In this document: piece by piece, positions 18,174 to 26,488 of the stretch | Numbering within the stretch: the stretch's first letter is position 1 | Layout: the number at the start of each line of letters is the position of its first letter | Source of the DNA: Cellulomonas biazotea | Lineage (GTDB): Bacteria > Actinomycetota > Actinomycetes > Actinomycetales > Cellulomonadaceae | Reading direction: 5' to 3' | Assembly (NCBI RefSeq): GCF_004306155.1 | Contig: NZ_BIMR01000028.1 | Location: 1-34,706 of the forward strand | DNA length: 34,706 bases | Translations under genes and position numbers: made by a program | The notes under the pieces: generated by a model | The model's input: the letters and a program-made list of their open reading frames with translations, nothing else | Database searches by the model: none | What the model was told of the DNA's origin: nothing

Positions 18174-19031
18174 GTGGAGGGACTCGCCCTGGCCTGCGTC
18201 GCGGCGGCGGCCGTGTGCTCCGGCACCGCCGTCGTCCTGCAGGCCGTCGCCGCACGACGGGTCCCGGACGGAGACCACCTCGACCTGACCCTCGTGGCAG
18301 GTCTGGCCAGGAGCCCGCTCTACGTCGCGGCCCTCGTCCTCGTGGCGGTCGGGTTCGCGCTGTCGTTCGTCGCGCTGCGCACGCTGCCCCTGTTCGCCGT
18401 CCAGGCGGGCCGCGCGTCGAGCGTCGCCGTCGCGGCCGTGCTGTCGGCCGTCGTGCTCGGCGCACGGCTCCGCGGCCGCGACTGGCTCGGGCTCGCGGGG
18501 CTGGGCGCAGGGCTCGTCGTGCTGGCGCTCACGGTGGCGCCGCAGACCGTCGCGACGCTCTCGACGGGCGCCCGGGTCGTCGTCGTCGTCGCGACGCTGG
18601 CGATCGGCGCGCTCGCGGCCACGGTCGGCCTCGGGGAGCCGACGCCACGGAGCGGGCTCGTGCTCGCAGCCCTGTCGGGCGCGGCGTTCGGCGTCCTCGC
18701 GCTCGGCGCGCACACCGTCCAGGTGGACGGCCTCGCCACGGTGCTGACGGACCCGGTGGCCTGGTGCGCCGCGGTGTGCGGCGGCCTCGCGCTCGTGGTG
18801 TCGGCGCTCGCGCTGCGCCGCGCGGCAGTCGTCCCGGTGACCGCGCTGATGGTCGGCGTCGAGACGGTCGTCGGCGCAGGCCTGGGCATCGCCCTCGCGG
18901 GCGACCGGCCCGCCGCCGGCACCGGCCCGGCGTCCGTGGCCGCGTTCGCGCTCGTCCTGACGGGCGCCGTCGTCGTGGCCCGCTTCGGGGCCCCGAGCTC
19001 GGTCGAGGACGCGACGGCCGTGCGAGCCTAG
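18174..19031 (+). CDS. DMT/EamA-like integral membrane protein
   Basis: 285 residues, almost entirely hydrophobic, with nine or ten predicted helices beginning at the first residues (EGLALACVAAAAVCSGTAVVLQAVAARRVP). The two-fold pattern of short helices separated by RR or small loops, and the helix-breaking LRTLPLFAVQAGRASSVAVAAVLSAVVLG, resembles the drug/metabolite transporter superfamily. The GTG at 18174 has a strong GAGGAGG site. It is divergent from the glycan operon and could move a lipid-linked sugar or a small metabolite, but no substrate is visible. Its TAG stop shares the palindrome CTAG with the TAG stop of the convergent galE-like gene, so the two genes overlap by 4 bp. Confidence 0.75.
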   Translation: MEGLALACVAAAAVCSGTAVVLQAVAARRVPDGDHLDLTLVAGLARSPLYVAALVLVAVGFALSFVALRTLPLFAVQAGRASSVAVAAVLSAVVLGARLRGRDWLGLAGLGAGLVVLALTVAPQTVATLSTGARVVVVVATLAIGALAATVGLGEPTPRSGLVLAALSGAAFGVLALGAHTVQVDGLATVLTDPVAWCAAVCGGLALVVSALALRRAAVVPVTALMVGVETVVGAGLGIALAGDRPAAGTGPASVAAFALVLTGAVVVARFGAPSSVEDATAVRA

Positions 19032-20035
19032 GCTCGTCGGGCGGACGCCGGGGGTGGCGTCGCGCTCCGGTGGGCGGCCGACCAGGCCTCCCAGGCGCTG
19101 GCGACGATCTCCTCGGCGCTCCGGGTCGCGGCCCAGCCGAGGTCGTCGCGGATGCGGTCGACGGACGCGACGACGCTCGCCGGGTCGCCCTGCCGCCGTG
19201 GCGCGGCGACGGGGGACGCGTCGAGCCCGGTCGCCTCGCCGAGGTGCGCGAGCATCTCGAGGACCGACGACCCGCGGCCGGTGCCGACGTTGTACGCGTC
19301 CCGCAGCGGCGCGCCGGACTCCAGCCCGTCGAGGGCCGCCACGTGCGCCTCGGCGAGGTCCTCGACGTGCACGTAGTCGCGCACGCAGCTGCCGTCCGGG
19401 GTCGGGTAGTCGGTGCCGAACACCTGGGGACGCTCGCCACGGGCCAGGCCCGCGAGCGCGCGCGTCACGAGGTTGTGCTCTCCCGCGTCGCCGAGGTCGG
19501 CGGAGGCCGCGCCCGCGACGTTGAAGTAGCGCAGCGCGACCGCGCGCACGGCGCCCGACCTCGCGACGTCCCGCACGAGCTGCTCGCCGGCCTGCTTCGT
19601 CCAGCCGTACGGGCTCAGGGGACGCAGCGCGTCGTCCTCGCCGACGGGCGACCCGTCGGGGCAGCCGTACACGGCCGCGGACGAGGAGAAGACGACGGTG
19701 CCGACGCGTGCCGCGCGCACCGCCCGCAGCACGTGCACGAGGCCGCCGACGTTCTGCCGCGCGTACCAGACGGGACGGGCGACCGACTCGTCGACCCGCT
19801 TGCGCGCCGCGAGGTGGACGACCGCGGTGACGCCGTGCCGTCGGCACGCCGCCGCGAGCGGCTCGACGCTCGACGCCTCCGCGAGGTCCACCCGCACGAG
19901 CGGCGTCCCTGCCACGCGGTCGGCGGAGCCGGTGCTGAGGTCGTCGGCGACGAGCACCTCGCGCCCGGCCCGCCGCAGCAGGCGCACGACGTGCGCGCCG
20001 ATGTACCCGGCCCCCCCTGTCACCAGCACGTTCAC
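19028..20035 (-). CDS. galE: UDP-glucose 4-epimerase-like NAD-dependent sugar epimerase
   Basis: 335-residue short-chain dehydrogenase/reductase of the extended GalE type. NAD-binding TGGAGYIG is at 6-13, FSSSAAVYG supplies the catalytic Ser, and YGWTK gives Tyr143 and Lys147. VRDYVHVEDLAEAH and AYNVGTGRGSSVLEM are the substrate-domain signatures of UDP-galactose 4-epimerase. It interconverts UDP-glucose and UDP-galactose (or the N-acetyl forms). The GTG start at 20035 is preceded by TAGTCT 7 nt upstream, so leaderless. The long open frame upstream is not coding. It could supply the nucleotide-sugar for the nearby glycan operon. Confidence 0.93.
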   Translation of the reverse strand: MNVLVTGGAGYIGAHVVRLLRRAGREVLVADDLSTGSADRVAGTPLVRVDLAEASSVEPLAAACRRHGVTAVVHLAARKRVDESVARPVWYARQNVGGLVHVLRAVRAARVGTVVFSSSAAVYGCPDGSPVGEDDALRPLSPYGWTKQAGEQLVRDVARSGAVRAVALRYFNVAGAASADLGDAGEHNLVTRALAGLARGERPQVFGTDYPTPDGSCVRDYVHVEDLAEAHVAALDGLESGAPLRDAYNVGTGRGSSVLEMLAHLGEATGLDASPVAAPRRQGDPASVVASVDRIRDDLGWAATRSAEEIVASAWEAWSAAHRSATPPPASARRA

Positions 20036-20042
20036 GGCGTGG

Positions 20043-20048
20043 AGACTA
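20043..20048 (-). promoter_or_regulatory. -10 box of a leaderless promoter for the galE-like gene
   Basis: TAGTCT on the minus strand, with 7 nt (CCACGCC) before the GTG at 20035. No ribosome-binding site. Confidence 0.55.
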
Positions 20049-20114
20049 GCGCGCCCTGGTCGCCGGCGGACCGGATCCGGCTCCCGTCGGGTCACCGCGT
20101 GGCAGGGTGGCGCC

Positions 20115-20549
20115 ATGGCGACCTTCCGCACGGTCCTGATCCGGTCCGGACCGAACAACGTCGGGATCGACGTCGCGGAGGACGTCGTGCTCGGCCTCGG
20201 CGGGGGCCGGCGCCCGCCGGTGGTCGTCACGCTCAACGGGTACACGTACCGGTCGACGGTCGCCCCGATGGGTGGCCGCTACCTGGTGCCGGTGTCGGCC
20301 GCGGTCCGCGCGGCGGCGCGCGTGGCGGGCGACGAGGAGCACGAGGTGACGCTGGTGCTCGACGACCAGCCGCGCACGGTCGAGGTGCCCGAGGACCTCG
20401 CGGCGGCGCTCGACGCCGCCGGTGCGCGGGCCGCGTTCGACGGGCTCGCGCCGTCGCACCGCAAGGAGCACGTGCGCAGCGTCGTGGAGGCGAAGCAGCC
20501 GGCGACGCGCGAGCGCCGGATCCAGGCGGTCGTCGCCACGCTCTCCTGA
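20115..20549 (+). CDS. YdeI/OmdA-like protein (DUF1905 plus OmdA domain)
   Basis: 144 residues. The first half (FRTVLIRSGPNNVGIDVAEDVV, then VTLNGYTYRSTVAPMGGRYLVPVSAAVRAAA, VTLVLDDQPRTVEVP) is a DUF1905-type beta-barrel domain; the second half EDLAAALDAAGARAAFDGLAPSHRKEHVRSVVEAKQPATRERRIQAVVATL is the YdeI/OmpD-associated (OmdA) helical domain. Members are widespread but poorly characterised; some are annotated as bacteriocin-protection proteins. The ATG at 20115 has no ribosome site but a weak CAGGGT box 6 nt upstream. Divergent from galE (79-bp gap). Confidence 0.82.
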   Translation: MATFRTVLIRSGPNNVGIDVAEDVVLGLGGGRRPPVVVTLNGYTYRSTVAPMGGRYLVPVSAAVRAAARVAGDEEHEVTLVLDDQPRTVEVPEDLAAALDAAGARAAFDGLAPSHRKEHVRSVVEAKQPATRERRIQAVVATLS

Positions 20550-20610
20550 CGGGCCGCCGGCGCGACGGCGCCGAGACCGCGCTCGGTGGGTGCGGCAGTC
20601 AGCGGCCCGT
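20549..20610. terminator. Nested hairpins between the OmdA-like gene and the SARP gene
   Basis: An outer perfect 9-bp repeat ACGGGCCGC (20549-20557) / GCGGCCCGT (20602-20610) encloses a compact hairpin CGGCGC-GACG-GCGCCG (20558-20573). It sits between the convergent stop codons at 20549 and 20599; the right outer arm is inside the last codons of the SARP gene. Confidence 0.45.
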
Positions 20611-23448
20611 GACGGTGCGGGCCGCGAGCGCGCGGTCCACCGCCGCCCGGACGGTGGCGAGCAGGTCGGCACGGTCGACCGCGTGCGGTCCGGCCGCGGC
20701 CGGGGTGCGGGGACGGCGGTCGTCCGCGGGGGCGTCGGGCGCGGCGTCGGCAGCGCCGTGCACGAGGTCCGCGGTGGCGTGGTCGCCCAGGGCGTCGAGC
20801 AGGTCCGCGAGGTTGCGCAGCGTCGCCCACAGGTGGGTCCAGTTGCCCGTCCGCGCGAAGTCGTCGACGACGTCGCGGTAGCCCGTGAGGGCCTCGCGCA
20901 CGCGCCCCGCGTCGGTCAGGACCGTGAGCAGTCCGACGGTCGCGACGCCGACGACGAAGGTCGCGCCGGAGGTCCGCGAGAGCCGCACCGCCTCGACGTA
21001 GTGCGCCTCCGCGTCGCCCACCGCGCCGGCCAGGTGGTCGATCTCCCCGGCGACGTAGGCGTGCCACGCGCGCATCGTCGGCGACACGGCGGCGGCCCGG
21101 CCGCGGTCGAGCAGGCCCCGCGCCGTGGGCAGGTCCCCCGCGTAGGCGGTGGCGACCGCGGCGATGCCGAGGCTCTCGCGGGGCACCGGCAGCAGGTCCG
21201 CGGCGGCGAGGGCGTGGCCCGCGGAGTCCGCGAACGTGCCGCGGGCGAGCTCGACGACGGCGAGGGGCAGCAGGCACGACCACGCGTCCTCGGCGTCGCG
21301 CGCGACCGCGAGGCCGCTCCGCGCGAGGTCGTCCGCCCGGGCCAGGTCGCCGCCGTGGTACGCGGCCTCGGCCGCCGCGCCCAGGACGCCCGCGGCCCAC
21401 GGCGACGCCCCGAGCGCCGGGTCGTCCGCGAGCTCCAGGGCCCACCCGCGCAGCTCGACCAGGTCCCGGTAGCCGATCGCCTCGAACAGCGGGACGACGA
21501 CCGCGGCGGCGGCGTCGACGTCACCCGACGTCCGCGCGAGCCGGAACGCCGCCCGCAGGTTGCGCAGCTCGCGGCGCAGCGTCGCGTCGGCCTCCGGCTC
21601 GTGCTCCGACGCCATCGCGGCGGCGAGGTGGGCCGCGAGGCCGGTCGCCCACGCCACGAGGTGCCGCTCGGCGGTGTCCCGCTCGCCCGCGGCGGCCAGC
21701 GCGTCGAGCGCGTACGCGCGCACCGTCTCGAGCAGCCGGTAGCGCGTCCCGTCGCCGAGCTCCGCCTGCACGACGGACGCGTCGACCAGCCGCGCCAGCG
21801 CCGTCCCCGGGTCGCCTGTGACGCCGACGGCTCGTGCGAGGTGCTCGGCGGCGACGAGGTCGAGCCCGTCGGGGAAGACGGCGAGGTGCCGCAGCAGCCG
21901 TCGCTCGTCGGCGGACAGCAGGTCGTCGGACCACGCGATGGTGCGGCGCAGGGTGCGGTGCCGCGCGTCGACGGTCGGACGGCCGTCGCCGAGCAAGTCG
22001 AGCGCGCGGTCGAGCCGGTCGCGCAGGTCGGCGAGCGCGAACGTCGACAGCCGGCCCGCGGCGAGCTCGATGGCGAGCGGGATGCCGTCGAGCGCGCGCA
22101 CGACGTCCGCGACGACGGCGAGGTCCGCGTCCGACGACACGACGCCGGGCCGGACGCGCGCGGCCCGGTCGAGGAACAGCGCGACCGACGGCACCTGCGC
22201 GAGGTCGCGCCCGCCGGCGTCGACGGCGGGGACGGCGAGCGGCACGAGGCGCCAGGTGCGCTCGGCGGCCAGACCGAGCGGCTCCCGGCTCGTCACGAGC
22301 ACGGTGAGCCGCGGGCACGACGCGAGCAGCGCCGCGACGGTGTCGCGCACCGCGTCGAGCAGGTGCTCGGCGTTGTCGACGACGAGCAGCAGGTCGCGGT
22401 CGCCGACGAGGGCCGCGCACGCGCCGAGCACGTCGCCGCGCGCGACCGCCAGGTGCAGGGCGTCGGCCAGCGCGTGCACGACGGCCCGGGGGTCGGTGAC
22501 GGCCGCGAGCAGGAGGACCGTGGCGTCGGCACCGCCCGACGCCGCGAGCGCGAGGCGCGTCTTGCCGACTCCCCCGGGTCCGACCACGGTGACGAGCCGG
22601 TCCTGCGCGAGGGCGTGCCGCAGCCCGTCCACCTCCGCGGCCCGCCCGACGAGGCGGGACCCCGCCGGGTCCATCGGGCGCGGTACGGCGGCGCTGCCCG
22701 CCCCGCCCGCGACCTGGCGCTCGAGCGCACCGAGCGCGGGCGTGGGGTCGAGGCCCGTCTCCTCCGCGAGGCGGTGCCGGAACTCGCGGGCGAGCCGGAG
22801 CGCGTCGGGTGCGCGGCCGGTCGCGGCGAGCACGCGGACGTGCAGCAGGGTCGCGGTCTCGCGCAGCGGGTCGTCGGCGGCGGACGCCGCGGACAGCCCG
22901 ACGACCTCGTCGGCTCGGCCGGAGTCGAGCGCCGCGCCGACCAGGGCGTCGACGACCTCCTGCCGGAGCCGCGCGCACTCCCGCGCCGCCGCCGCGACCG
23001 GCGGGACGTCGTCCAGGTCGGCGAGCACCGGGCCGCGCCAGAGGCCCTCCGCCGTGCGCAGCAGCGCGAACGCCTCCGTCGGGTCCGCGACGCCGCGGGC
23101 GGTGCGCAGCAGCGCGCGGGCCCAGCCGACGTCCACGTGCTCGTCACCGATGTCGAGGCGGTAGCCGTCGGGCCGGGTCACGAGCCGACCGGCCGCCGGA
23201 CCGAGGTGGCCGCGCAGCCGCGACACGTGGGAGTGCAGCGCCTGCCGGCCGGACGCGGGAGCGGCGTCGGGCCACAGCGCGTCGACCAGCGCGTCGACGG
23301 TCACGGTCCGCCCGCCCGCGAGCGCGAGCAGCACGAGCACCGCACGCCGCCTGCCACCGGGGACCGCCACGACGTCGCCGTCGACCTCGACCCGCAGCGG
23401 GCCGAGGACGTCGACGCGCACCACCGGCAGCGCACCGTCCGCGACCAT
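20599..23448 (-). CDS. AfsR/SARP-family transcriptional regulator (OmpR-like DNA-binding, BTAD, NB-ARC ATPase, TPR)
   Basis: 949-residue large SARP regulator. Residues about 8-100 form the winged-helix DNA-binding domain (VDVLGPLRVEVDGDVVAVPGGRRRAVLVLLAL, then LHSHVSRLRGHLG), about 105-245 the bacterial transcriptional activation domain with VGWARALLRTARG and EFRHRLAEETGLDPTPALGALE. From about 270 comes the NB-ARC/STAND ATPase with Walker A GPGGVGKT (290-297, Lys296), Walker B LLLVVDNAEHLL, a TSREPLGLAAE sensor and the GIPLAIELAAGRL GxP motif; the last 350 residues are TPR-like helices. The ATG at 23448 has GGAGG at good spacing. Family proteins bind direct heptamer repeats and activate transcription. 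A set of such repeats lies just upstream, so the divergent methyltransferase and perhaps its own gene are the likely targets (inference). No secondary-metabolite cluster is visible in the window. Confidence 0.92.
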   Translation of the reverse strand: MVADGALPVVRVDVLGPLRVEVDGDVVAVPGGRRRAVLVLLALAGGRTVTVDALVDALWPDAAPASGRQALHSHVSRLRGHLGPAAGRLVTRPDGYRLDIGDEHVDVGWARALLRTARGVADPTEAFALLRTAEGLWRGPVLADLDDVPPVAAAARECARLRQEVVDALVGAALDSGRADEVVGLSAASAADDPLRETATLLHVRVLAATGRAPDALRLAREFRHRLAEETGLDPTPALGALERQVAGGAGSAAVPRPMDPAGSRLVGRAAEVDGLRHALAQDRLVTVVGPGGVGKTRLALAASGGADATVLLLAAVTDPRAVVHALADALHLAVARGDVLGACAALVGDRDLLLVVDNAEHLLDAVRDTVAALLASCPRLTVLVTSREPLGLAAERTWRLVPLAVPAVDAGGRDLAQVPSVALFLDRAARVRPGVVSSDADLAVVADVVRALDGIPLAIELAAGRLSTFALADLRDRLDRALDLLGDGRPTVDARHRTLRRTIAWSDDLLSADERRLLRHLAVFPDGLDLVAAEHLARAVGVTGDPGTALARLVDASVVQAELGDGTRYRLLETVRAYALDALAAAGERDTAERHLVAWATGLAAHLAAAMASEHEPEADATLRRELRNLRAAFRLARTSGDVDAAAAVVVPLFEAIGYRDLVELRGWALELADDPALGASPWAAGVLGAAAEAAYHGGDLARADDLARSGLAVARDAEDAWSCLLPLAVVELARGTFADSAGHALAAADLLPVPRESLGIAAVATAYAGDLPTARGLLDRGRAAAVSPTMRAWHAYVAGEIDHLAGAVGDAEAHYVEAVRLSRTSGATFVVGVATVGLLTVLTDAGRVREALTGYRDVVDDFARTGNWTHLWATLRNLADLLDALGDHATADLVHGAADAAPDAPADDRRPRTPAAAGPHAVDRADLLATVRAAVDRALAARTVTGR

Positions 23449-23495
23449 CCGCCACCTCCCGGGGACAGCATGCCCGCACCCCGCCCGTCGGCGAC

Positions 23496-23567
23496 GTGCC
23501 ACGGACGCGCGACGCCCGCGCCAGCCGCGTGCCAGCCGCGTGCCAGGGCGTGCCACCGCCGTGCCAG
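23496..23567. promoter_or_regulatory. Array of six SARP-type heptamer direct repeats
   Basis: GTGCCA(G/C)-type heptamers begin at 23496, 23518 (GCGCCAG), 23529, 23540, 23550 and 23561; intervals are 22, 11, 11, 10 and 11 bp, about one helical turn each. An inverted copy CTGGCAG follows at 23582-23588. AfsR/SARP proteins bind heptamer direct repeats with this spacing next to the -10 region. The array lies between the divergent SARP gene (start 23448) and the methyltransferase (start 23671). A weak CATGCT -10 for the SARP gene is at 23472-23467 (minus strand). Confidence 0.65.
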
Positions 23568-23670
23568 CGCCGCTCTCGACGCTGGCAGCACGACCACCCC
23601 GGTACGGGCGGTCGACCCGGCCGGCGCGACGCGCGCCGGGACACCCGACGACATCCAGGAGACGTCCCAC

Positions 23671-24717
23671 ATGGACCAGCAGAAGGTCATGGAGTTCCTC
23701 GGTCGGTTCACCGCCGACCTCGCCGCCACGGGTGCGGCCGGCGGCGTGGCGATCGGCCACCGCCTCGGCCTGTACCGCGCGCTCGCGCAGGGGCCGGCGA
23801 CGCCGGACGACCTCGCGGCGCGCACGGGTTGCCACGCCCGCTACCTCACCGAGTGGCTGCGGGGGCAGGCGGCCGGCGGCTACGTCGCGTACGACCCGGC
23901 CACGACCGCGTTCCACCTGACGCCCGAGCAGGCGTTCTGCCTCGCCGACCCGGCGGGTCCCGACCTGCCGGCGGCGTCGGTCGCCGTCCTCGGCTACCTG
24001 CGGGCCGAGCCGCGCCTCGCGGAGGCGTTCCGCACGGGCGCCGGGATCGGCTGGCACGAGCACGACGAGGACGTGCACGTCGGCACCGACGCGTTCTACA
24101 GCGCCGGCTACGTCGCGGAGCTCGTGCCGAGCTGGATCCCCGCGCTCGACGGCGTCGTCGACCGGCTCGTTGCGGGCGCGCGGGTCGCCGACGTCGGCTG
24201 CGGTCTCGGCTCGTCGACCGTCCTCATGGCGCAGGCGTTCCCCGCCTCCACGTTCGTCGGCTCCGACTACCACACGGGGTCGGTCGACCTGGCGCGCAAG
24301 CGGGCCGCGGAGGCCGGCGTCGCCGACCGCGTGGGCTTCGAGGTCGCGGCGGCGCAGTCGTTCGCCGGCGGGCCGTTCGACCTGGTGACGATGTTCGACT
24401 GCCTGCACGACATGGGCGACCCGGTGGGTGCCGCGCGGCGCGTCCGCGAGCAGCTCGCGCCCGACGGCACGTGGCTGCTCGTCGAGCCGGCCGCGGCGGA
24501 CCGCGTGGAGGACACCTTCACGACCGTCGGGCGGCTGTTCTACGCGGGCTCGACGTTCCTGTGCGTGCCGAACGCGCTGTCGCAGGACGGCGGGCACGCG
24601 CTCGGGGCGCAGGCGGGCGAGGCCGCCGTCCGGGCCGTCGTGCAGGAGGCGGGGTTCACCCGGTTCCGCCGCGCGGTCTCGACGCCGTTCAACGCGGTCT
24701 ACGAGATCCGCCCCTGA
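23671..24717 (+). CDS. Class I SAM-dependent methyltransferase with N-terminal winged-helix domain (Rv2258c-like)
   Basis: 348 residues. The N-terminal part (LYRALAQGPATPDDLAARTGCHARYLTEWLRGQAAGGYV) is a winged-helix dimerisation domain, as in O-methyltransferases and M. tuberculosis Rv2258c. The catalytic domain has motif I VADVGCGLGSSTVLMAQAFP (about 171-190), SDYHTGSVDLARKRA as motif II and FDLVTMFDCLHDMGDP as motif IV. Function in the family is mostly unproven; small-molecule methylation is expected. The ATG at 23671 has AGGAG 9 nt upstream. It is divergent from the SARP gene and its promoter region carries the heptamer array, so it is the most likely direct target of that regulator. Confidence 0.88.
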   Translation: MDQQKVMEFLGRFTADLAATGAAGGVAIGHRLGLYRALAQGPATPDDLAARTGCHARYLTEWLRGQAAGGYVAYDPATTAFHLTPEQAFCLADPAGPDLPAASVAVLGYLRAEPRLAEAFRTGAGIGWHEHDEDVHVGTDAFYSAGYVAELVPSWIPALDGVVDRLVAGARVADVGCGLGSSTVLMAQAFPASTFVGSDYHTGSVDLARKRAAEAGVADRVGFEVAAAQSFAGGPFDLVTMFDCLHDMGDPVGAARRVREQLAPDGTWLLVEPAAADRVEDTFTTVGRLFYAGSTFLCVPNALSQDGGHALGAQAGEAAVRAVVQEAGFTRFRRAVSTPFNAVYEIRP

Positions 24718-24811
24718 CCCACCGCACCGCGGTCGGCGCCCGTGGGTCGGCGCCCCTGACCTGGGGGCGCCGACCGGCGGGCGGCCGACCGCCCCGACCC
24801 CGGAGGCCGTC

Positions 24812-25096
24812 GTGGACCTTCCTGTCGCCGCCGGCACCGTCGCCGGCGCGCTGTTCGCCGTGAGCGCGCTGCCCATGCTCGCGAAGGCGTGGCGGACGCG
24901 GGACGTGAGCTCGTACAGCGTCGGCAACCTCGTGCTCGCGAACGTCGGCAACGTCGTCTACACCGCCTACGTGCTCGACCTTCCGGCCGGCCCGGTGTGG
25001 GCGCTGCACGGGTTCTACACGGTGACCTCGGCGTTCATGCTGCTCTGGTACGTCGTGACCGGTCGACGGCGGCCGCTGGGCGGCCCGACCTCGGCG
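24812..25096 (+). CDS. SemiSWEET/PQ-loop sugar transporter-like, no in-frame stop codon at the expected end
   Basis: The GTG at 24812 has GGAGG 5 nt upstream. The protein has three helices in the SemiSWEET pattern: LPVAAGTVAGALFAVSALPMLAKAWRTRDVSSYS with the PQ-loop-like ALPML, then NLVLANVGNVVYTAYVLDL, then WALHGFYTVTSAFMLLWYVV, ending in the positive GRRRP at about residue 88. SemiSWEETs are roughly 85-95 residues and dimerise into a small sugar pore. Here the frame has no stop: codon 96 is the CTA that is the reverse complement of the gntP TAG stop, and the frame stays open antisense to gntP and gntK to 27712. The end given here is therefore the domain end, not a stop codon. Either a stop was lost, a frameshift occurred, or the sequence has an error. 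Overlaps the gntP end by convergence. Confidence 0.55.
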
Positions 25097-26470
25097 CTAC
25101 AGGACCAGGCTCAGCAGCAGCACGAACACCAGCGCCGTGACGGACAGGACGGTCTCCATGAGCGACCACGTCCGGAACGTCTGCCCGACGGTCATCCGGA
25201 AGTACTCCTTGACCAGCCAGAACCCGGCGTCGTTGACGTGGCTGAGGAAGACCGACCCGGCGCCGATGGCGAGGACGAGCAGCGCGACGTGGCTCGCGCT
25301 GAGGTCGGCGGCGAGCGGCGCGACGATCCCGGCGGCGGTGATCGTGGCGACGGTCGCCGACCCGGTCGCGACGCGGATGAGGACGGCGACGAGCCAGCCC
25401 GCGAGCAGCGGCGAGATCGCGGAGTCGGCGAGCCCGGAGGCGATGACGTCACCCACGCCGGAGTCGATGAGGGTGGCCTTGAATCCCCCGCCCGCGGCGA
25501 CGATGAGCAGGATCGACGCGATGGGCGCGAACGAGCGGTCGACGAGCGAGCTCACCTGCTGCCGGGTCTGCCCGAGCGCGGTGCCGAGGGCGACGAGCCC
25601 GACGAGCGAGGTCACGAGCAGCGCGACGAGCGGCGTCCCGAGGAACACGAGCGCCTGCCCGACGGGGGTGCCGTCGGCGCCCGCGGCCTCGACGACGGTC
25701 CGGGCGAGCATGAGGACGACGGGCAGCAGGACGACGGTCAGCGCGGTCGCGAACGACGGTCGCCGCGCGTCCTCGTCGCGCTCCGCCTCGCCGAGGAACC
25801 GCTCGGGCGCCTCGACGGGCACCCACCGGGCCATCGGCCGGGCGAGCAGCGGGCCGCTGATCGCGACGGTGGGGACGGCGACGAGCAGGCCCAGGCCGAG
25901 GGTGAGGCCGAGGTTGGCGCCGAGCGCGTCGATCGCGATGAGCGGCCCGGGGTGCGGCGGCACGAGCCCGTGCAGCGCGGACAGGCCGGCCAGCGCGGGG
26001 ATCCCGACGAGGATCAGCGGGACGCGGGACCGGCGGGCGACGAGCATGACGACGGGGATGAGCAGGACGACCCCGACCTCGAAGAACAGCGGGATCCCGA
26101 TGACGAACGCGATGAGCGCCATCGCCCACGGCAGCCGCTGCACGGGCGTGCGGGCGAGGATCGTGTCGACGATCTCGTCGGCTCCCCCGCTGTCGACGAG
26201 CAGCTTGCCGATGATCGCGCCGAGCGCGATGAGCAGGCCGACGCCCGCGACGGTCTCGCCGACGCCCTTGACGAAGCTCGTGAACGCGTCGGGGTAGGCG
26301 ATGCCCGCGACCACGGCGAGCACGCCGGAGCCGATGGTGAGCGCGAGGAACGCGTGCAGCTTGAGGCCGACGATGAGGCCGACGATGACGGCGATGCCGA
26401 CGACGGCCGCGACGATCAGGCGGACGTCGCTCACGCCCTCCGGTGCGGCGGTGACCAGTGCGTGGACCAC
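25097..26470 (-). CDS. GntP-family gluconate:H+ symporter
   Basis: 457 residues with about 12-14 membrane helices. Family signatures include IGIPLFFEVGVVLLIPVVM, ALHGLVPPHPGPLIAIDALGANLG and ATGSATVATITAAGIVAPL. The GntP family imports gluconate or related sugar acids with protons. The GTG at 26470 lies 18 bp after the gntK stop and has AAGGGG about 10 nt upstream; an internal GTG (VSDVRL) 13 codons later has a GGAGG only 2 nt away and is less likely. With gntK it makes a gluconate uptake-and-phosphorylation operon. The stop is TAG, inside the overlapping SemiSWEET frame. Confidence 0.93.
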   Translation of the reverse strand: MVHALVTAAPEGVSDVRLIVAAVVGIAVIVGLIVGLKLHAFLALTIGSGVLAVVAGIAYPDAFTSFVKGVGETVAGVGLLIALGAIIGKLLVDSGGADEIVDTILARTPVQRLPWAMALIAFVIGIPLFFEVGVVLLIPVVMLVARRSRVPLILVGIPALAGLSALHGLVPPHPGPLIAIDALGANLGLTLGLGLLVAVPTVAISGPLLARPMARWVPVEAPERFLGEAERDEDARRPSFATALTVVLLPVVLMLARTVVEAAGADGTPVGQALVFLGTPLVALLVTSLVGLVALGTALGQTRQQVSSLVDRSFAPIASILLIVAAGGGFKATLIDSGVGDVIASGLADSAISPLLAGWLVAVLIRVATGSATVATITAAGIVAPLAADLSASHVALLVLAIGAGSVFLSHVNDAGFWLVKEYFRMTVGQTFRTWSLMETVLSVTALVFVLLLSLVL

Positions 26471-26488
26471 GGCGGCTGCCCCTTCCCG

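Noticed and set aside
16919-20881. 1320-codon plus-strand frame across the glycan operon, galE and the SARP gene end
   Set aside because: Antisense to well-recognised genes; composition is Arg/Pro/Gly-rich and has no domain. A product of high GC content.
23496-23567. Short CRISPR array or plasmid-type iteron origin
   Set aside because: Repeats are only 7 bp with 3-4 bp spacers, no cas or replication gene is near, and the pattern fits SARP boxes between a SARP gene and its target.
20422-23670. Long plus-strand frame running into the methyltransferase gene
   Set aside because: Antisense to the SARP regulator; the methyltransferase starts at 23671 with its own ribosome site.
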